This document shows positions 62,216 to 64,000 of a stretch of DNA of 64,000 nt, piece by piece. Origin of the DNA: Mogibacterium sp. (GTDB lineage Bacteria > Bacillota > Clostridia > Peptostreptococcales > Anaerovoracaceae); assembly GCA_017431685.1 (NCBI GenBank), contig JAFRKO010000027.1:1-64000 (forward strand). Direction: 5' to 3'. The translations under genes and the position numbers were made by a program. Under the pieces are notes generated by a model. That model did not search any database. It was given only the letters and a program-made list of their open reading frames with translations, and was not told the origin of the DNA. Positions within the stretch are counted from its first letter, which is position 1. Every line of letters starts with the position of its first letter.

Positions 62216-62244
62216 TTGACCACTGTTGGTATATGCACTATAAT
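62216..62244 (+). promoter_or_regulatory. Promoter of the MocR-type gene
   Basis: TTGACC (62216-62221), 17 bases, TATAAT (62239-62244), the best consensus promoter in the window. The leader would be about 73 bases. On the other strand a TATAGT for the S component overlaps the same bases, so one regulator site could govern both genes. Confidence 0.7.
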
Positions 62245-62323
62245 AACGGCAAACTGTGATTTCAGAAATGCTCAATTAATGATTTTTATTAATAACAATT
62301 TTATACAAAACAGAGGAGAAAAA

Positions 62324-64000
62324 ATGATTTCCTTCGAAATAGAACACAATTCCGGCAAAAATTTTTATGTACAGCTGTATGAATACCTTAAGAAAGAGAT
62401 ATCTGAAGGTAGAATCAGGACGGGAGAAAGACTTCCTTCTTTACGATCCATGTCTTCTGCTGTTGGCATGAGTGTCACAACTGTAAAACTGGCTTATGAG
62501 CAGTTGATGGCGGAAGGATATCTGATCAGCAAACCCCAGTCCGGCTACTATGCTGCACAGGGTGCTGCGGTAAAAGATTTCCACAGGAACCTGAAAGAGC
62601 AAGGTGCGAACGAAGACATATGTGACAGCAATGCCGTGAGAAAAAAGGATGATGCTGTACCGCTCATGTTCGATCCGGAGTCATTTGATTTTGTCAAGTG
62701 GAAGAAATGCATGTCCGCAGTGCTTAACGATACACCGGAGCTGCTTCTTTCTGAAGGAGACCGTCAGGGCGAGCCTGCACTCAGAAAGGAGATAGCGGGA
62801 TATCTTTATAATGCAAGGGGCGTTATATGCACTCAGGAGCAGGTTGTCATAAGTGCCGGTACCCAGCAGCTCATCAATCATCTGGCAAGGATACTCAGAA
62901 TGATGGATATTATGCATGTGTCGGTAGAGGATCCCGGATATATGCCTGTAAGGAGTATTTTCCGTGATATGGGATTCAGTATGAGCTGCATTCCGGTGAG
63001 GGAAAACGGCATCTTTATTGAGCGCCTTCCGGCGAACATCAGGACAGCTGCATATGTCTGCCCTCAGAACCAGTTCCCGACAGGAGCGGTGATGCCTATA
63101 AGCCGCAGACATGAGATCCTTGAATGGGCTGAGGCCAATGACAGTATAATAATAGAGGATGACTATAACAGCGAACTGAGATATACAGGAATGCCGATAC
63201 CTGCATTGCAGGGCATAGATCATTGCGGCAGAGTAGTTTACCTTGGTTCTTTCACATCTACTCTGTTCCCGGCAGTCAGGATCAGCTATATGGTTCTCCC
63301 TGAGAGTATGGTTAAGCTGTACGAGAGCATACGGAATAACTACGATCAGACATGCTCGAAAACTGAGCAGCTGACTCTGGCAGAGTTTATGAGGAGAGGA
63401 TTCTTTAACACAAACCTCAGACGGGTTCGTAAACTGTACTCGAGTAAACTCCAGGAAGCAATTGAGGCTATAAAAGAATATGGAAGTGAAGGCAGCTTTC
63501 TAACAGCTGAGAACACTCAGTCAGGCATCAATATAATATTAAGACTGAATACACATACAAAAGTCATCACTCATGGGAAAAATGGCAAGACGAGATCCGA
63601 AGAGATACGCCGCGAAATGGCAGACCGGCTGGTGCAGACAGCAGCTGATACCGGTATAAAGGTACGGAACATCGATCAGCTTGACCGTGACGGGCGGATG
63701 TATCTGGTTTTTTACTACAATCAGATACCGCTTGGCAATATCAGAACGGCTGTAAAGGCAATGATCGAAGGCTTCAAGTCAGCCGTAACAAAGGGCAGTC
63801 TCAGTCTTCCTTCTGTATATGAAGTCATAAGACTGATCGAAGGAAAACCGCAGTTCCTGAAAGAGCATTATGAGAGACTTGAGAAGTCGCTCGCAAGCAT
63901 GGGGATACCTGTTCCTTTCACACGCGACCGCTTAGCAGACTGTATTGCCGACCTTGCAGCAGAAGCAGGGATAGACAATCACAATATAAAGATAGAGGTG
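62324..64000 (+). CDS. MocR-type GntR regulator with fold-type I domain lacking the PLP lysine, fused to a class IV aminotransferase-like domain (3' end outside window)
   Basis: 559 codons without a stop to the window edge. Residues 1-75 are a GntR winged helix (GRIRTGERLPSLRSMSSAVGMS). Residues about 110-485 are a fold-type I aminotransferase domain with AGTQQLINHLARIL, PQNQFPTGAVMP and IIEDDYNSELRY. The PLP lysine motif, normally GSFSKTLFP, reads GSFTSTLFP: Ser312 replaces Lys. From about 495 the chain continues SVYEVIRLIEGKPQFLKEHY then ERLEKSL and MGIPVPF, which closely resembles the N-terminal lobe of class IV (D-amino acid/branched-chain type) aminotransferases. AGAGGAG precedes the ATG. 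Confidence 0.85.
   Translation, partial: MISFEIEHNSGKNFYVQLYEYLKKEISEGRIRTGERLPSLRSMSSAVGMSVTTVKLAYEQLMAEGYLISKPQSGYYAAQGAAVKDFHRNLKEQGANEDICDSNAVRKKDDAVPLMFDPESFDFVKWKKCMSAVLNDTPELLLSEGDRQGEPALRKEIAGYLYNARGVICTQEQVVISAGTQQLINHLARILRMMDIMHVSVEDPGYMPVRSIFRDMGFSMSCIPVRENGIFIERLPANIRTAAYVCPQNQFPTGAVMPISRRHEILEWAEANDSIIIEDDYNSELRYTGMPIPALQGIDHCGRVVYLGSFTSTLFPAVRISYMVLPESMVKLYESIRNNYDQTCSKTEQLTLAEFMRRGFFNTNLRRVRKLYSSKLQEAIEAIKEYGSEGSFLTAENTQSGINIILRLNTHTKVITHGKNGKTRSEEIRREMADRLVQTAADTGIKVRNIDQLDRDGRMYLVFYYNQIPLGNIRTAVKAMIEGFKSAVTKGSLSLPSVYEVIRLIEGKPQFLKEHYERLEKSLASMGIPVPFTRDRLADCIADLAAEAGIDNHNIKIEV

Noticed and set aside
62681..63223. A 180-codon minus-strand frame
   Set aside because: It lies wholly opposite the MocR-type gene, which has the promoter, ribosome site and family motifs.
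1..64000. CRISPR arrays, rRNA genes, riboswitches, prophage
   Set aside because: I looked for regularly spaced repeats, rRNA signatures and known riboswitch cores (including the M-box before mgtE) and saw none.

Overview
The window looks like ordinary chromosome of an anaerobic, low-to-moderate G+C Gram-positive bacterium of the class Clostridia. My best guess is an amino-acid-fermenting member near Anaerovoracaceae/Family XIII; the family is an inference from gene content, not a match. Support comes from the SCIFF peptide plus radical-SAM maturase pair, the oxygen-defence pair desulfoferrodoxin/flavodiiron protein, hexameric glutamate dehydrogenase, glutaminase, a YjiM-type double-cubane protein, AddA, NAD-dependent ligase, strong AGGAGG ribosome sites and TTGACA/TATAAT promoters that are often extended -10.

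Layout. 1-130: the 5' end of an IS3-like transposase with facing insertion-sequence ends. 177-3012: GNAT acetyltransferase, desulfoferrodoxin, flavodiiron protein and a His-rich CsoR regulator. 3174-12803: glutaminase and a LOG-family protein, a heterodimeric ABC exporter, phosphoglucomutase, an unknown membrane protein and a universal-stress fusion. 12837-14539: a SCIFF (ranthipeptide) locus. 14555-22797: housekeeping run of rdgB, yihY, lipid kinase, MBL hydrolase, yicC, symporter, gmk, rpoZ and gpmI. 22900-34039: DNA repair (addA, pcrA, ligA) with a cytosolic 5'-nucleotidase and gdhA. 34070-38547: mgtE, NhaC antiporter, a 28-residue membrane peptide and the YjiM-like reductase. 38693-48087: an amino-acid ABC transporter followed without a clear terminator by argCJBDGH, headed by two ARG-box-like sites; argF is absent. 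48129-51005: a two-subunit tartrate dehydratase/fumarase divergent from malic enzyme. 51112-61030: ftsE, ftsX, an EnvC-like M23 factor, recJ, ctpA, a phosphopantetheinyl transferase, recX, tcdA, a phosphoesterase and a D,D-carboxypeptidase, mostly overlapping or closely spaced. 61162-64000: tRNA-Ser(CGA), a 44-codon mini-gene, and an ECF S-component divergent from a MocR-type regulator that runs off the window.

Points that stand out. (1) The MocR-type protein at 62324 has Ser312 where the family has its PLP-binding lysine, and continues in frame into what looks like a class IV aminotransferase domain: an unusual HTH / fold-type I / fold-type IV arrangement. (2) The SCIFF peptide has only five cysteines: the residues at positions 32 and 37, reported as the thioether partners in studied SCIFF peptides, are both Ser. 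(3) rdgB, addA and pcrA have a good -10 element so close to the start codon that their mRNAs should be leaderless or nearly so. (4) Two tiny genes, at 36992-37078 and 61447-61581, have good expression signals and would be missed by routine annotation.

There is no CRISPR array, rRNA operon or complete prophage here. All functions are read from motifs by eye; no database search was run.
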